From an uncultured Aequorivita sp. (GTDB lineage Bacteria; Bacteroidota; Bacteroidia; Flavobacteriales; Flavobacteriaceae), in NCBI GenBank assembly GCA_937125455.1, contig CAKZLK010000040.1:1-64000 (forward strand): a stretch of DNA of 64,000 nucleotides, written 5' to 3'. The translations under genes and the position numbers were made by a program. Position 1 is the first letter of the stretch. Every line of letters begins with the position of its first letter. Below the pieces are notes generated by a model. The model ran no database searches, had not been told where the DNA came from, and saw only the letters and a program-made list of their open reading frames with translations. Positions 36,945 to 44,720 of this stretch are shown in pieces.

Positions 36945-37871
36945 TTATTGAACACTAATCGAATTTTGAATACTATCCAATTTTCGATATAAAATCTTAG
37001 TGAATTTTTTAGCACCTTGTAATCTTAAATGATCGCCATCATAAAAATCTTCTTTTGTGAAGTTTTTATCTTTGAGATAACCTACTCTATACACGTTTTG
37101 ATTATTTTTTGACAATGAATCTAGCAAATGATTCATTAAAGAAAGTTGTTGCATATTCAGGTTATCTGAATATGTGTGATATGTAGGTGTAGTCACCAAT
37201 ATTATTTTTATATCATTTTCTTTACTGTAATCTATAATCTTACCTAATTCTTTAATGTATTCTTTATAGAAGGGCAAAGTTGTATCTGTATGTCTTTTTG
37301 CAGCAGCGATACCTGTCTTGTTTAAATCCGTTTGTTTCTTTGCAATGCCGCTCCCTAATCTAGATTGTGTTAGTGGAGTATAGTTATGATAATAATAGTT
37401 TATGATTTTTTTCTTATTCACGTCAAAAGTATTGCTTAAAATTTCATAGTAATTTTTAGGGTTATGCGTAATATGAAAATCGTAATACAAATTATAGTTT
37501 TTCAACCTCCAGCTTTCAGTACTAGTCTCTAAGGAATAAAACAGACTGGGAAATGATACACCAACTACTAAATACCTTAGATTTACAAGTCTGTCTTTAT
37601 ATTTATTGAAAATTAAAAAATCCAGATCTAAAGATTGTGAAATATATGCAGCATTAAAGCTATTAATGTCTAAATCTTCTGCCAAAACACCCCTATAATA
37701 ATGGGAATTTCCCAAAATCAACACTTCTATATCCTCAGCATTTTGTTCTAAATATTCGTTTTTATAGGAATAATCATTGGGGATAGCTCTTAGAAAATAC
37801 TCAACAATACAAAAGACCAGAAGAATTGGCATCAAGAAAATAATTAATCTTTTTACAAGTTTTCCTATCAT
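36945..37871 (-). CDS. SGNH-hydrolase-like membrane-anchored protein (MBOAT partner, copy 1)
   Basis: 308 residues. The N-terminal helix spans about 7-28. VLILGNSHYYRGVL puts S56 in the nucleophile motif and YDGDHLRLQGAKKFTKIL supplies the D and H. It begins 2 bp after the MBOAT stop, in the same transcript. It is followed at 24 bp by a second, diverged copy, so the tandem arose by duplication. The two may acetylate different positions or act in sequence (transfer and ligation). Confidence 0.72.
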   Translation of the reverse strand: MIGKLVKRLIIFLMPILLVFCIVEYFLRAIPNDYSYKNEYLEQNAEDIEVLILGNSHYYRGVLAEDLDINSFNAAYISQSLDLDFLIFNKYKDRLVNLRYLVVGVSFPSLFYSLETSTESWRLKNYNLYYDFHITHNPKNYYEILSNTFDVNKKKIINYYYHNYTPLTQSRLGSGIAKKQTDLNKTGIAAAKRHTDTTLPFYKEYIKELGKIIDYSKENDIKIILVTTPTYHTYSDNLNMQQLSLMNHLLDSLSKNNQNVYRVGYLKDKNFTKEDFYDGDHLRLQGAKKFTKILYRKLDSIQNSISVQ

Positions 37872-37873
37872 CG

Positions 37874-39310
37874 TTAAAACTGAAAGTAAATAAATTCTTG
37901 GTCTTTAATTCCGTACACATACATCCCTATTGCCAATAAATAATAAAAGCCCCATCTAACATAAACTGGTTTGTTAATCCAAAATTCTTCTATGGCATAT
38001 TGATTCTTTCTACCTGTCCATTCAATAACAATAAATAAAAACAGCAGGATCAATAAATACAAAGGCATCTCCTTCGGTAATGAAAACAACGACCTTGAAA
38101 AAATCCTTCTTATATAACTAAATGCCTGCCGTATATTTTCGGCCCTAAAAAATATCCAAGCAAAAACAGTTAATGAGAACGTTACTGCTATCTGAAACAC
38201 AACTCTTACAGATGGAAAGTTTGAACTTTCCGCTACATCGTTCAAATTTTTTCTATTTCGTTTTAACAACAACAATGGCAAAAAATACAAAGCATTTAAG
38301 CCTCCCCAGAAAATAAAGGTCCAGTTGGCCCCATGCCAAAACCCACTGACCAAAAAGATTATAAAAACATTTCGTATTACTTTAGCTTTTGAAACTTTAC
38401 TCCCGCCTAACGGAATATATACATAATCTCGAAACCAAGTTGATAAAGAAATATGCCACCTACGCCAAAACTCTGCCATATCTCTGGAGAAATAAGGAAA
38501 CGCAAAATTCTGCATTAAGTTAAAGCCAAATAATCTTGCTGTTCCTATTGCAATGTCGCTATAGCCAGAAAAATCGCAATAAATCTGAAAAGCAAAAAAC
38601 ACAGCTCCCAGAACGAGGGTGCTTCCAGAATACGCTTCGTGGTTTTCAAAAATGATATTTACATATTTTGCGCAATTATCTGCAATCACAATTTTCTTAA
38701 ACAAGCCCCATAAAATTTGGCGCAAACCGTTCTTGGCCATTTCATAATTGAAATTTCTTTCTTTAAAAAACTGTGGCAAAAGATTAGTTGCCCTTTCTAT
38801 CGGTCCGGCGACCAGTTGTGGAAAAAAGCTTACAAAGGCCGAAAAAGAGATGAAATCGGCAGTTGGCTTGAGCTTTTTGTTATAAACATCTATGGTATAG
38901 CTCAGGGTTTGAAACGTATAGAAACTAATACCTACGGGCAGAATTATATTTAAGGAATACCCACCTATTGGATGACCGAAAAAAGAAAATGCGCTTGTAA
39001 AATTGTCAATAAAAAAATTGAAATATTTAAAGAAGCCCAAAAGTCCCAAGTTGACTAAAAGGCTTGCCCATAATAGTATTTTCCTTTTCTGAACTTTATC
39101 CTCCTTTTCCAGAGCTAGTCCAATAGTATAATCTACAAGAGTGCTCAATAAAATAAGAAACAGAAACCGCCAATCCCACCACCCATAAAATACATAACTT
39201 GCCACTACAATCAAGATATTCTGTGCACGAATATGCTTTCTGCCAAAACACCAATACACAAGAAAAACTATGGGTAAAAAGATTGCAAAATCTATTGAGT
39301 TGAAAAGCAT
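37874..39310 (-). CDS. MBOAT O-acyltransferase (AlgI/DltB type)
   Basis: 478 residues, polytopic. Family signatures are FPQLVAGPIERATNLLPQF, FCDFSGYSDIAIGTARLFG (read as QIYCDFSGYSDIAIG), MAEFWRRWHISLSTWFRDYVY, IPLGG, and SGFWHGANWTFIFWG with the catalytic histidine. It moves acetyl groups from cytoplasmic donor to the periplasmic side, where partner SGNH proteins transfer them to the chain. The two genes downstream are such partners. Together they form an alginate-O-acetylation-like module inside this polysaccharide locus. Confidence 0.95.
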   Translation of the reverse strand: MLFNSIDFAIFLPIVFLVYWCFGRKHIRAQNILIVVASYVFYGWWDWRFLFLILLSTLVDYTIGLALEKEDKVQKRKILLWASLLVNLGLLGFFKYFNFFIDNFTSAFSFFGHPIGGYSLNIILPVGISFYTFQTLSYTIDVYNKKLKPTADFISFSAFVSFFPQLVAGPIERATNLLPQFFKERNFNYEMAKNGLRQILWGLFKKIVIADNCAKYVNIIFENHEAYSGSTLVLGAVFFAFQIYCDFSGYSDIAIGTARLFGFNLMQNFAFPYFSRDMAEFWRRWHISLSTWFRDYVYIPLGGSKVSKAKVIRNVFIIFLVSGFWHGANWTFIFWGGLNALYFLPLLLLKRNRKNLNDVAESSNFPSVRVVFQIAVTFSLTVFAWIFFRAENIRQAFSYIRRIFSRSLFSLPKEMPLYLLILLFLFIVIEWTGRKNQYAIEEFWINKPVYVRWGFYYLLAIGMYVYGIKDQEFIYFQF

Positions 39311-39386
39311 CGGTTAGTCTAAATTTTTATTCTTGAATAAAGCAATATGTTTTTTATTCTTATTTAGTGCATAAGCACTATCTTTT

Positions 39387-40112
39387 TTAACTGAAAAAAG
39401 AAGCCTCAAACTCAATAATCTTTTTAGAGTTTGCTTCTATACCGTCCTCAACATATATATGACAAACAGGAATGTTATATTTCTCAAGGTGGCTAAGAAA
39501 TTCTTTAAAATTTATAACAGCACTTCTGGTTAATTCTTCCAACTCCCCATCGTTTAAACCATTATGGTGGAATACGATATGCCCTCCCTCTGAAGCCCTT
39601 TTCCTAATTTGATTTACAACCAGCTTGGGGTCTTTAGCGGAAAGATAAACTATACGTCTATTTCCTAATGCTTTAAGGAGCTCTTCTTTATCTAGGTAAA
39701 GAAGTTCACTGGAAAAATTATGACATATACCCTCTTCTAAAAAAACACCCATTTCATTTTCAAGTTGGATCAACTTAAGATTGTCTGATAACACTTTTTT
39801 AAAGTATTCCATTAAATTAAGTTTTACCAAACTATCCGTATCAAAAGAATCTACATTTGAAAATTTAAATTTAAATAGCTTCCAATGGATTGTTGACAGA
39901 TGCTCATCAGCAATATCATTTTGAAATTTATTTAAGGTTTTTAAATTCCCCCAAACCGAAGAGAGGCTATTCTTAGTAGCGTTATAAAGTGTCGATTTGC
40001 CAGCACCAGATGGACCAATAAATTCAATTATTTTTCCCCCTGAATTATTTTTCTTTAATTCTATTTCAGGTTTAGCAACACTTCTTTTCTTAAATAGCCT
40101 TTTAAATAACAT
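39387..40112 (-). CDS. P-loop kinase/NTPase-like protein, unassigned
   Basis: 241 residues. A single clear Walker A, IIEFIGPSGAGKSTLYNATKN (GPSGAGKS at 33-40), follows a lysine-rich N-terminus. Later, GVFLEEGICHNFSSELL and RRIVYLSAKDPKLVVNQIRKR (ASEGG next) look like the acceptor and lid regions of small-molecule kinases rather than an ABC ATPase, as no LSGGQ is seen. I do not recognise the family. It is joined by TAATG to the methyltransferase upstream, which itself follows the Wzt gene. That context suggests phosphorylation or modification of the chain end, an inference discussed in the findings. Confidence 0.6.
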   Translation of the reverse strand: MLFKRLFKKRSVAKPEIELKKNNSGGKIIEFIGPSGAGKSTLYNATKNSLSSVWGNLKTLNKFQNDIADEHLSTIHWKLFKFKFSNVDSFDTDSLVKLNLMEYFKKVLSDNLKLIQLENEMGVFLEEGICHNFSSELLYLDKEELLKALGNRRIVYLSAKDPKLVVNQIRKRASEGGHIVFHHNGLNDGELEELTRSAVINFKEFLSHLEKYNIPVCHIYVEDGIEANSKKIIEFEASFFS

Positions 40113-40798
40113 TACTTCAGTTTCCTCACGATTTTCTTAATTAAGGACTTTACTTTAGATTTAGGTGTCATAGGCACTTTGGTTTTCTGTTTCTGGACTG
40201 TAACAAGCTTTACATTTTTCATTACCGTTTCCAAATCGAGATGAGAAGGGTTTTCAGTATCCCAATAGAACAAACTACCAAAAGAAGTTGGAAAATATAC
40301 ATTAGGGTGTATACCATCTAGAGTAGCTACAAAATCTTTATAAGAAAAACCCTTTGAGTCTGGAATAATAGAATTCTCATACTTTTCTGGAATAACAAGT
40401 AATACCTTTTTAGCAATTCGAAAAGCTTCTTTTATTGCTTGTGGTTGTGCAGGTACCAAATGCTGAAAAACACGTAAGGCAACAAAAATATCGTATTTCT
40501 TATTTTCAACTGGCCAAGGTGTTATACGTGCATCATGTACATAGGTGGGATTTTTACCTTCAAAATCCCATCTTTCCTCATAATCTATCGTATCACCACC
40601 TTTAACACATGAAACCCCCATCGTACCCATTTCCAATACTTTTTTGGAATCACTAACTCCTGAAGCCTTTATCAACTCAATAGTTCTATAATGATAATCC
40701 CATCTAATGTCAATAGTATCCTTGGTCCAATGTCCGTCTTCCTTATCCTTTACATGATTTATGTATTCTTCTTTGGACAAATAGTCTATTATACTCAT
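40112..40798 (-). CDS. Class I SAM-dependent methyltransferase
   Basis: 228 residues. Motif I is KVLEMGTMGVS (54-61), weaker than usual because of the methionines. YDIFVALRVFQHLVPAQPQAI corresponds to motif IV and the following helix, and VLLVIPE to motif VI. It is followed by SLFYWD (aromatic substrate loop) and ends in a lysine-rich helix (KVKSLIKKIVRKLK) that could associate with the membrane. It begins 18 bp after the Wzt-like gene and overlaps the kinase-like gene by one base. No further family assignment is safe. Confidence 0.75.
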   Translation of the reverse strand: MSIIDYLSKEEYINHVKDKEDGHWTKDTIDIRWDYHYRTIELIKASGVSDSKKVLEMGTMGVSCVKGGDTIDYEERWDFEGKNPTYVHDARITPWPVENKKYDIFVALRVFQHLVPAQPQAIKEAFRIAKKVLLVIPEKYENSIIPDSKGFSYKDFVATLDGIHPNVYFPTSFGSLFYWDTENPSHLDLETVMKNVKLVTVQKQKTKVPMTPKSKVKSLIKKIVRKLK

Positions 40799-40815
40799 TT
40801 ATTTAATATTTTATT

Positions 40816-42078
40816 TTATTCAAGTTTTATTAATTCTGCATCTAGCAGAAAAGGTGTCCATATTTCAGTTTCGTGTTCAATTTGAATTGTTAGGGTTTTA
40901 TGAACTTTAAAATTCACATTTGACGAGTGATTCTTGGAAGCTGTTAATGTGATGTTATACAAACCCTTAGACAGATAAACATTCCTTAATCTAAATGTAA
41001 AAGATAAATAATCATTTGTGTCTACAGTACTGAGGGATTGACCGTCTGGTAACATTTCAGCTACGCCTCTTTGCTCTTTATCATAAACAGCAAGAGATAT
41101 ATAAGGAATGTTTGTTAATGAAATATTTTTAAGTACGAACTTTAAATCTATTGAACTTCCCCAAGGAATCTTATATATTCCTTCCGTTTTTTCAAATCCT
41201 TCTATATATGCTTCTTTAAATAATAATGAACCATCTGTGAAAACTACATTAGATTTTGAATCGTCCAAAAATCTATTATAGTACATATCAATTGCCTTCG
41301 ATATATTTTCCCCTTGAAATATAGCTTCCCCTTTCTCCATCAAAATAATCTGATTACATATCCGCGAAACCATAGGCATAGAGTGCGACACAAAAACAAT
41401 GGCCGTGTTAGGCAAAATGATGTCTATTTGTTTAAAACATTTTAATACAAAACCCAAATCCCCTACTGCAAGCACCTCATCAATAATCAACACATCTGGC
41501 TCCATTTGCGCCGCCACAGCGAAGCCCAAACGCACCTTCATCCCACTGCTGTAGTTTTGTACGGGCATATCTATAAACTCGCGTATTTCAGCAAAGTCTA
41601 TGATCTCTTCTACTTTTTGATCTATCTCCTTTCGGGTAAAACCTAAAATAGCGCCATTGTTATAGATGTTCTCCCTACCACTCAAAATAGGGTTAAACCC
41701 CGCACCCAGTTCTATCAACGCCCCTACCCTGCCCTTAATGGTTACTTTTCCGGCATCTGGGTTTATAAGGCCGTTTAGTATTTTTAAAAGTGTAGATTTC
41801 CCGGCTCCGTTATGGCCTATCAGCCCCAAACACTCCCCACGCCGTAGCTCAAAACTAATATCCTTCACAGCCCAAAACTCCTTAGGCCGCAGCTCGCGCT
41901 CATTGCGATTCCCGCTCAACCCACTAGCCAAATCCTTCACCCCATACCACAAACTGGTTTTAAGGTCTTTGCAGAACTTTTTGGAGAGGTTTTCGACTTT
42001 TACGAGGACTTCGTTGTCGGTTGTCGGTTGTCGGTTCTCAGTTGTCGATTCTGGATTGTCGGTTTTGGGTTGTGGCAC
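40816..42078 (-). CDS. wzt: Polysaccharide ABC exporter ATPase with C-terminal carbohydrate-recognition domain (Wzt-like)
   Basis: 420 residues. ATPase domain: Walker A GHNGAGKS (88-95), the short family-specific signature NYSSGMKVRL (175-184), Walker B VLIIDEVLAVGD (196-207), switch H232. The C-terminal region (about 285-420) is predicted beta-sandwich (SSIDLKFVLKNISL, LSFTFRLRNVYL, YNITLTASKN), like the Wzt_C domain that recognises the modified end of the chain. The only usable in-frame start is GTG at 42078, because a stop lies four codons upstream and no ATG precedes the ATPase. The first 23 residues are therefore translated from a heptamer array, which is unusual. Confidence 0.9.
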   Translation of the reverse strand: MPQPKTDNPESTTENRQPTTDNEVLVKVENLSKKFCKDLKTSLWYGVKDLASGLSGNRNERELRPKEFWAVKDISFELRRGECLGLIGHNGAGKSTLLKILNGLINPDAGKVTIKGRVGALIELGAGFNPILSGRENIYNNGAILGFTRKEIDQKVEEIIDFAEIREFIDMPVQNYSSGMKVRLGFAVAAQMEPDVLIIDEVLAVGDLGFVLKCFKQIDIILPNTAIVFVSHSMPMVSRICNQIILMEKGEAIFQGENISKAIDMYYNRFLDDSKSNVVFTDGSLLFKEAYIEGFEKTEGIYKIPWGSSIDLKFVLKNISLTNIPYISLAVYDKEQRGVAEMLPDGQSLSTVDTNDYLSFTFRLRNVYLSKGLYNITLTASKNHSSNVNFKVHKTLTIQIEHETEIWTPFLLDAELIKLE

Positions 42079-42234
42079 GGTTGTCGGTTATCGGTTATCA
42101 GTTGTGGGTTATCGGTTGTCAGTTGTGGGTTGTGGGTTGTGGGTTGTGGGTTGTGGGTTCTCTGTTGTGAGTTGTGAGTTGTCAGTTGTGGGTTGTCAGT
42201 TGTGGGTTGTCAGTTGTGGGTTGTCAGTTGTGGG
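42013..42234. repeat. Large degenerate heptamer array between wzt and the four-helix-bundle gene
   Basis: About 30 units of seven bases: GTTGTCG, GTTATCG, GTTGTGG, GTTGTCA, GTTCTCT, GTTGTGA. The last dozen, toward the four-helix gene, alternate regularly as GTTGTCA and GTTGTGG. It fills the entire intergenic gap, touches the TAA of the four-helix gene and runs about 22 codons into the wzt reading frame. Confidence 0.93.
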
Positions 42235-42597
42235 TTAAGTTTTCCAGTTATTTTCTACGTATGTAATAAAAGAATAAATTTTTCCTCCTAATAAGTCATA
42301 TTTCTCTATTAAATCAGAAACGGGAACATCAGTATATATATTTTGTATCATATGCAATTGTGAAAGGCATTCTAAGAGTGATGCATGTGCATATATCAAA
42401 AATTTCACGAAATCTTGTTTATATTTTCTCCTACCATACCCCTCTACAATATTGTCCTTAATACTTTTTGAGGAGCGCCTAATTTGGCTTCCCATCTCAT
42501 AAAGTTCAAATTTAGGCAACAGCAACGACATTTTATGAACTTCAAGGGCATAATCGAATGCTAAATTATAGATGTCTAAATCTTTATAACTTTTCAT
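42235..42597 (-). CDS. Four-helix-bundle protein (23S rRNA IVP/Avd-like family)
   Basis: 120 residues. YKDLDIYNLAFDYALEVHKM, the helix-2 motif GSQIRRSSKSIKDNIVEGYG, then RKYKQDFVKFLIYAHASLLE are the standard blocks of this small all-helical family (LxVYxxA...QIRRAAxSIxxNIAEG). Members occur in 23S rRNA intervening sequences and, as Avd, beside reverse transcriptases in diversity-generating retroelements. Stand-alone copies are common in Bacteroidetes and have no known role. It sits between wzm and wzt and is enclosed on both sides by heptamer arrays, which touch both its start and its stop. Confidence 0.92.
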   Translation of the reverse strand: MKSYKDLDIYNLAFDYALEVHKMSLLLPKFELYEMGSQIRRSSKSIKDNIVEGYGRRKYKQDFVKFLIYAHASLLECLSQLHMIQNIYTDVPVSDLIEKYDLLGGKIYSFITYVENNWKT

Positions 42598-42648
42598 TGT
42601 CGGTTCTCTGTTGTCTGTTCGCTGTTTTGAGTTGTCAGTTGTTGGTTA
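42598..42648. repeat. Heptamer array touching the start of the four-helix-bundle gene
   Basis: Units GTTCTCT, GTTGTCT, GTTCGCT, GTTTTGA, GTTGTCA, GTTGTTG follow the complement of ATG without a spacer. The junction (cat followed by tgtc) is the same as at 8121-8128. Confidence 0.82.
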
Positions 42649-42705
42649 ATTCGCTAATTTAACAGCTATAAAAGTTCAGTATAACAGCTTTGTTAATTCT
42701 TTAAC

Positions 42706-42818
42706 CGTCATTGCGAGCGCAGTGAAGCGATCTACTGAGGCTTAGTTCTTAACATGATGTAACCCTGTTCCATGAGATTGCTTCAGTCGCTCCCTTTGGT
42801 CGTTCCCTCGCAATGACG
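42706..42818. repeat. MITE-like element with 12-bp terminal inverted repeats
   Basis: It begins CGTCATTGCGAG and ends CTCGCAATGACG, perfect terminal inverted repeats around a 113-bp element with an internal agattgcttcagtcgctcc-type segment. A longer diverged copy occurs at 51089-51226. No open reading frame is present. Confidence 0.85.
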
Positions 42819-42859
42819 TTCTTTTTGCCTTCCATTTCGTTTTAATATTCGTTTCGGTT

Positions 42860-42940
42860 TTCATAACTCACAACAGACAACTCATAACTCATAACTAGTA
42901 ACTCGTAACTCATAACTCATAACTCATAACCGACAACTGA
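42860..42940. repeat. Heptamer array touching the wzm stop codon
   Basis: Read on the minus strand: GTTGTCG, GTTATGA three times, GTTACGA, GTTACTA, GTTATGA twice, GTTGTCT, GTTGTGA, GTTATGA. It starts two bases after the TAA of the permease gene. Confidence 0.88.
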
Positions 42941-43786
42941 TTACGCACTCATCCGTTCCACCAAAATAGGAATTGAGATTCTATAGAACAACAAAGCAAT
43001 AAAAAACAGGGGGATACAGCAAGCAATTACGATTAAAAAATACGTTAGCTGCATGGGCGGCATGCCTACGGCTAGGTCACGGGCGGTTAGTATGATTGGG
43101 GTAAATGGGTTCAATTCCATTACGCTTTTCATAATACCGCTTTTGGGAATGGCATAGACCACTGGGGTAACGTACATCAAAAAACCCAATCCAAAACTTA
43201 TTAGTCGACCAATATCTTTATAGAGCATCCCCAAGGGAGTGATAAACAATCCTAGTGTAGTTCCGAACAATACGCCTCCCAGAATAGCAATTGGAAATAG
43301 CAATAGGCTCCAATGAAACCCAACTCCGAAAAAGAAAATAAATACCAATAGTAGCAATACTTTTATGGAACTATTAAACAAAAGTTTATAGACCCCGGAA
43401 ACAATGAGCGCTTCCTTTGGAAAATTGATTTTAGACAAAATAGACTTTGCGCTATTGGTACTACTCATGGGCGAATTAATAGCCTCCGTCATAATAGACC
43501 ACAAGAGCGTTCCTGAAAAGGCATATACCGGATAGGGAATACCCGTATCGGTCACCCGAACGGTACCAGAATTATTCAGAAAGATCCATACAAAAGCAGT
43601 GGCAAGCGGTGTTACAAACGCCCAAATAATCCCAAGATAACTTTGGCGGTACTGTGCCTGAATGTCTCTTTTTGCCAATTGAAATGCTAAGAAACGGGAC
43701 TTGGATATGTCTGCCAAGCTCTCTTTCAGCATCTTGCCAATACGGAAATTATTTTCTTTTTGATAGACTTTGGTTTCCAGTTCCAT
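42941..43786 (-). CDS. wzm: Polysaccharide ABC exporter permease (Wzm-like)
   Basis: 281 residues with an amphipathic N-terminus and six predicted membrane helices. FLAFQLAKRDIQAQYRQSYLG then IIWAFVTPLATAFVW is the diagnostic cytoplasmic-to-TM1 region of O-antigen/teichoic ABC2 permeases. SILSKINFPKEALIVSGVYK and PVVYAIP and NPFTPIILTARDL are further family motifs. With the ATPase at 40816 it would export a finished, lipid-linked chain. The pair is separated by a 0.86-kb stretch holding the four-helix-bundle gene and repeats, unlike the usual adjacent wzm-wzt. Confidence 0.93.
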   Translation of the reverse strand: MELETKVYQKENNFRIGKMLKESLADISKSRFLAFQLAKRDIQAQYRQSYLGIIWAFVTPLATAFVWIFLNNSGTVRVTDTGIPYPVYAFSGTLLWSIMTEAINSPMSSTNSAKSILSKINFPKEALIVSGVYKLLFNSSIKVLLLLVFIFFFGVGFHWSLLLFPIAILGGVLFGTTLGLFITPLGMLYKDIGRLISFGLGFLMYVTPVVYAIPKSGIMKSVMELNPFTPIILTARDLAVGMPPMQLTYFLIVIACCIPLFFIALLFYRISIPILVERMSA

Positions 43787-43843
43787 TTGGGTGGGAAAAT
43801 ATTGTTTTTTCTTGGTGGCTAAGATAGGAATTTTGATTTAACT

Positions 43844-43927
43844 GTTGTCTGTTTTCGGTTGTGGGTTGTGGGTTCTCAGTTGTGAGTAGTGAGTAGTTAG
43901 TAGTTAGTAGTTAGTAGTTAGAAATTA
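43844..43927. repeat. Heptamer array drifting from GTTGTGG to GTAGTTA units
   Basis: Successive units GTTGTCT, GTTTTCG, GTTGTGG twice, GTTCTCA, GTTGTGA, GTAGTGA, then GTAGTTA four times show stepwise change of the 7-mer along the array. It lies about 57 bp upstream of the wzm start. The gap to 44020 holds further G/T-rich ggttgttgg sequence and nothing coding. Confidence 0.85.
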
Positions 43928-44020
43928 GTAAATGTGGGGTTGGGGGTTTGGTTGTTGATTGATGGTTGATGGTTGTTGGTTTGTAGATTCCTAAATAGGA
44001 TTGACTGTTTTTATTTCGTT

Positions 44021-44720
44021 TTGTTCCCCCTTTGGGGGTTAGGGGGACTAGCAGCGAAGTTTGTGAATTTGGGATTTGAGATTTGAGATTTGAGATTTGG
44101 GATTTGGGATTTTGAATCTCGTACTTCGTCGTTCGTACCTCGTACCTCCAATGTCAGGTCGAGTGAATTTGAGGGAGGCGACAGCCGAGCTTAAATTTGT
44201 ATCGAGACCGGGTTGGAATTTGGGATTTGGTCCTTCGACTGCGCTCAGGATGACAAAATTGGGATTTGGTTGATGGTTGTTGTTTTGAGCTTGCCTGATT
44301 AAGGTTGCCTTTTTTTATTGCGTTTTGTTCCCCCTTTGGGGGTTAGGGGGACTAGCAGCGAAGTTTGTGAATTTGGGATTTGAGATTTGAGATTTGGGAT
44401 TTGGGGTTTTGAATCTCGTACTTCGTCGTTCGTACCTCGTACCTCCAATGTCAGGTCGAGTGAATTTAAAAGAGGCAGCAGCCGATTTTAAATTTGTATC
44501 GAGACCGGGTTGGAGTTTGGGATTTGGTCCTTCGACTGCGCTCAGGATGACAAAATTGGGATTTGGTTGTTGGTTGTTGGTTTGAGCTTGCCTGATTAAG
44601 GTTGCCCTTTTTCATTACCTTTTGTTCCCCCTTTGGGGGTTAGGGGGACTAGCAGCGAAGTTTGTGAATTTGGGATTTGAGATTTGGGATTTGAGATTTG
44701 GGATTATATTTAAAGTTAAC
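44021..44720. repeat. About 300-bp tandem repeat, 2.3 copies
   Basis: Three units start with ttgttccccctttgggggtt at 44021, 44325 and 44622, giving periods of 304 and 297 bp. Each full unit holds a hairpin (CCCCCTTTGGGGG), a GAGATTT heptamer run, a gtacttcgtcgttcgtacct inverted segment, the tcaggtcgagtgaatttga segment, ccttcgactgcgctcaggat, and ttgagcttgcctgattaagg. The third copy is cut off by the GAA tract. No gene is supported in this kilobase. Confidence 0.9.

Noticed and set aside
40816-42078. Treating the Wzt N-terminus as a mis-annotated start to be trimmed
   Set aside because: No alternative in-frame ATG, GTG or TTG exists before the ATPase core, so I kept the GTG start within the array and report it as a finding.
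42013-42234. A CRISPR array
   Set aside because: Units are 7 bp without unique spacers and there are no cas genes in the window. It is a degenerate tandem repeat.
41666-42238. Plus-strand reading frame of 190 codons antisense to wzt
   Set aside because: It is a mirror of the wzt frame plus repeat sequence (VVGYRLSVVG-type residues). The minus-strand gene has full ABC motifs.
42235-42597. A diversity-generating retroelement because the four-helix-bundle protein resembles Avd
   Set aside because: No reverse transcriptase, template repeat or variable-region target is visible nearby. Only the accessory-like protein family is shared.
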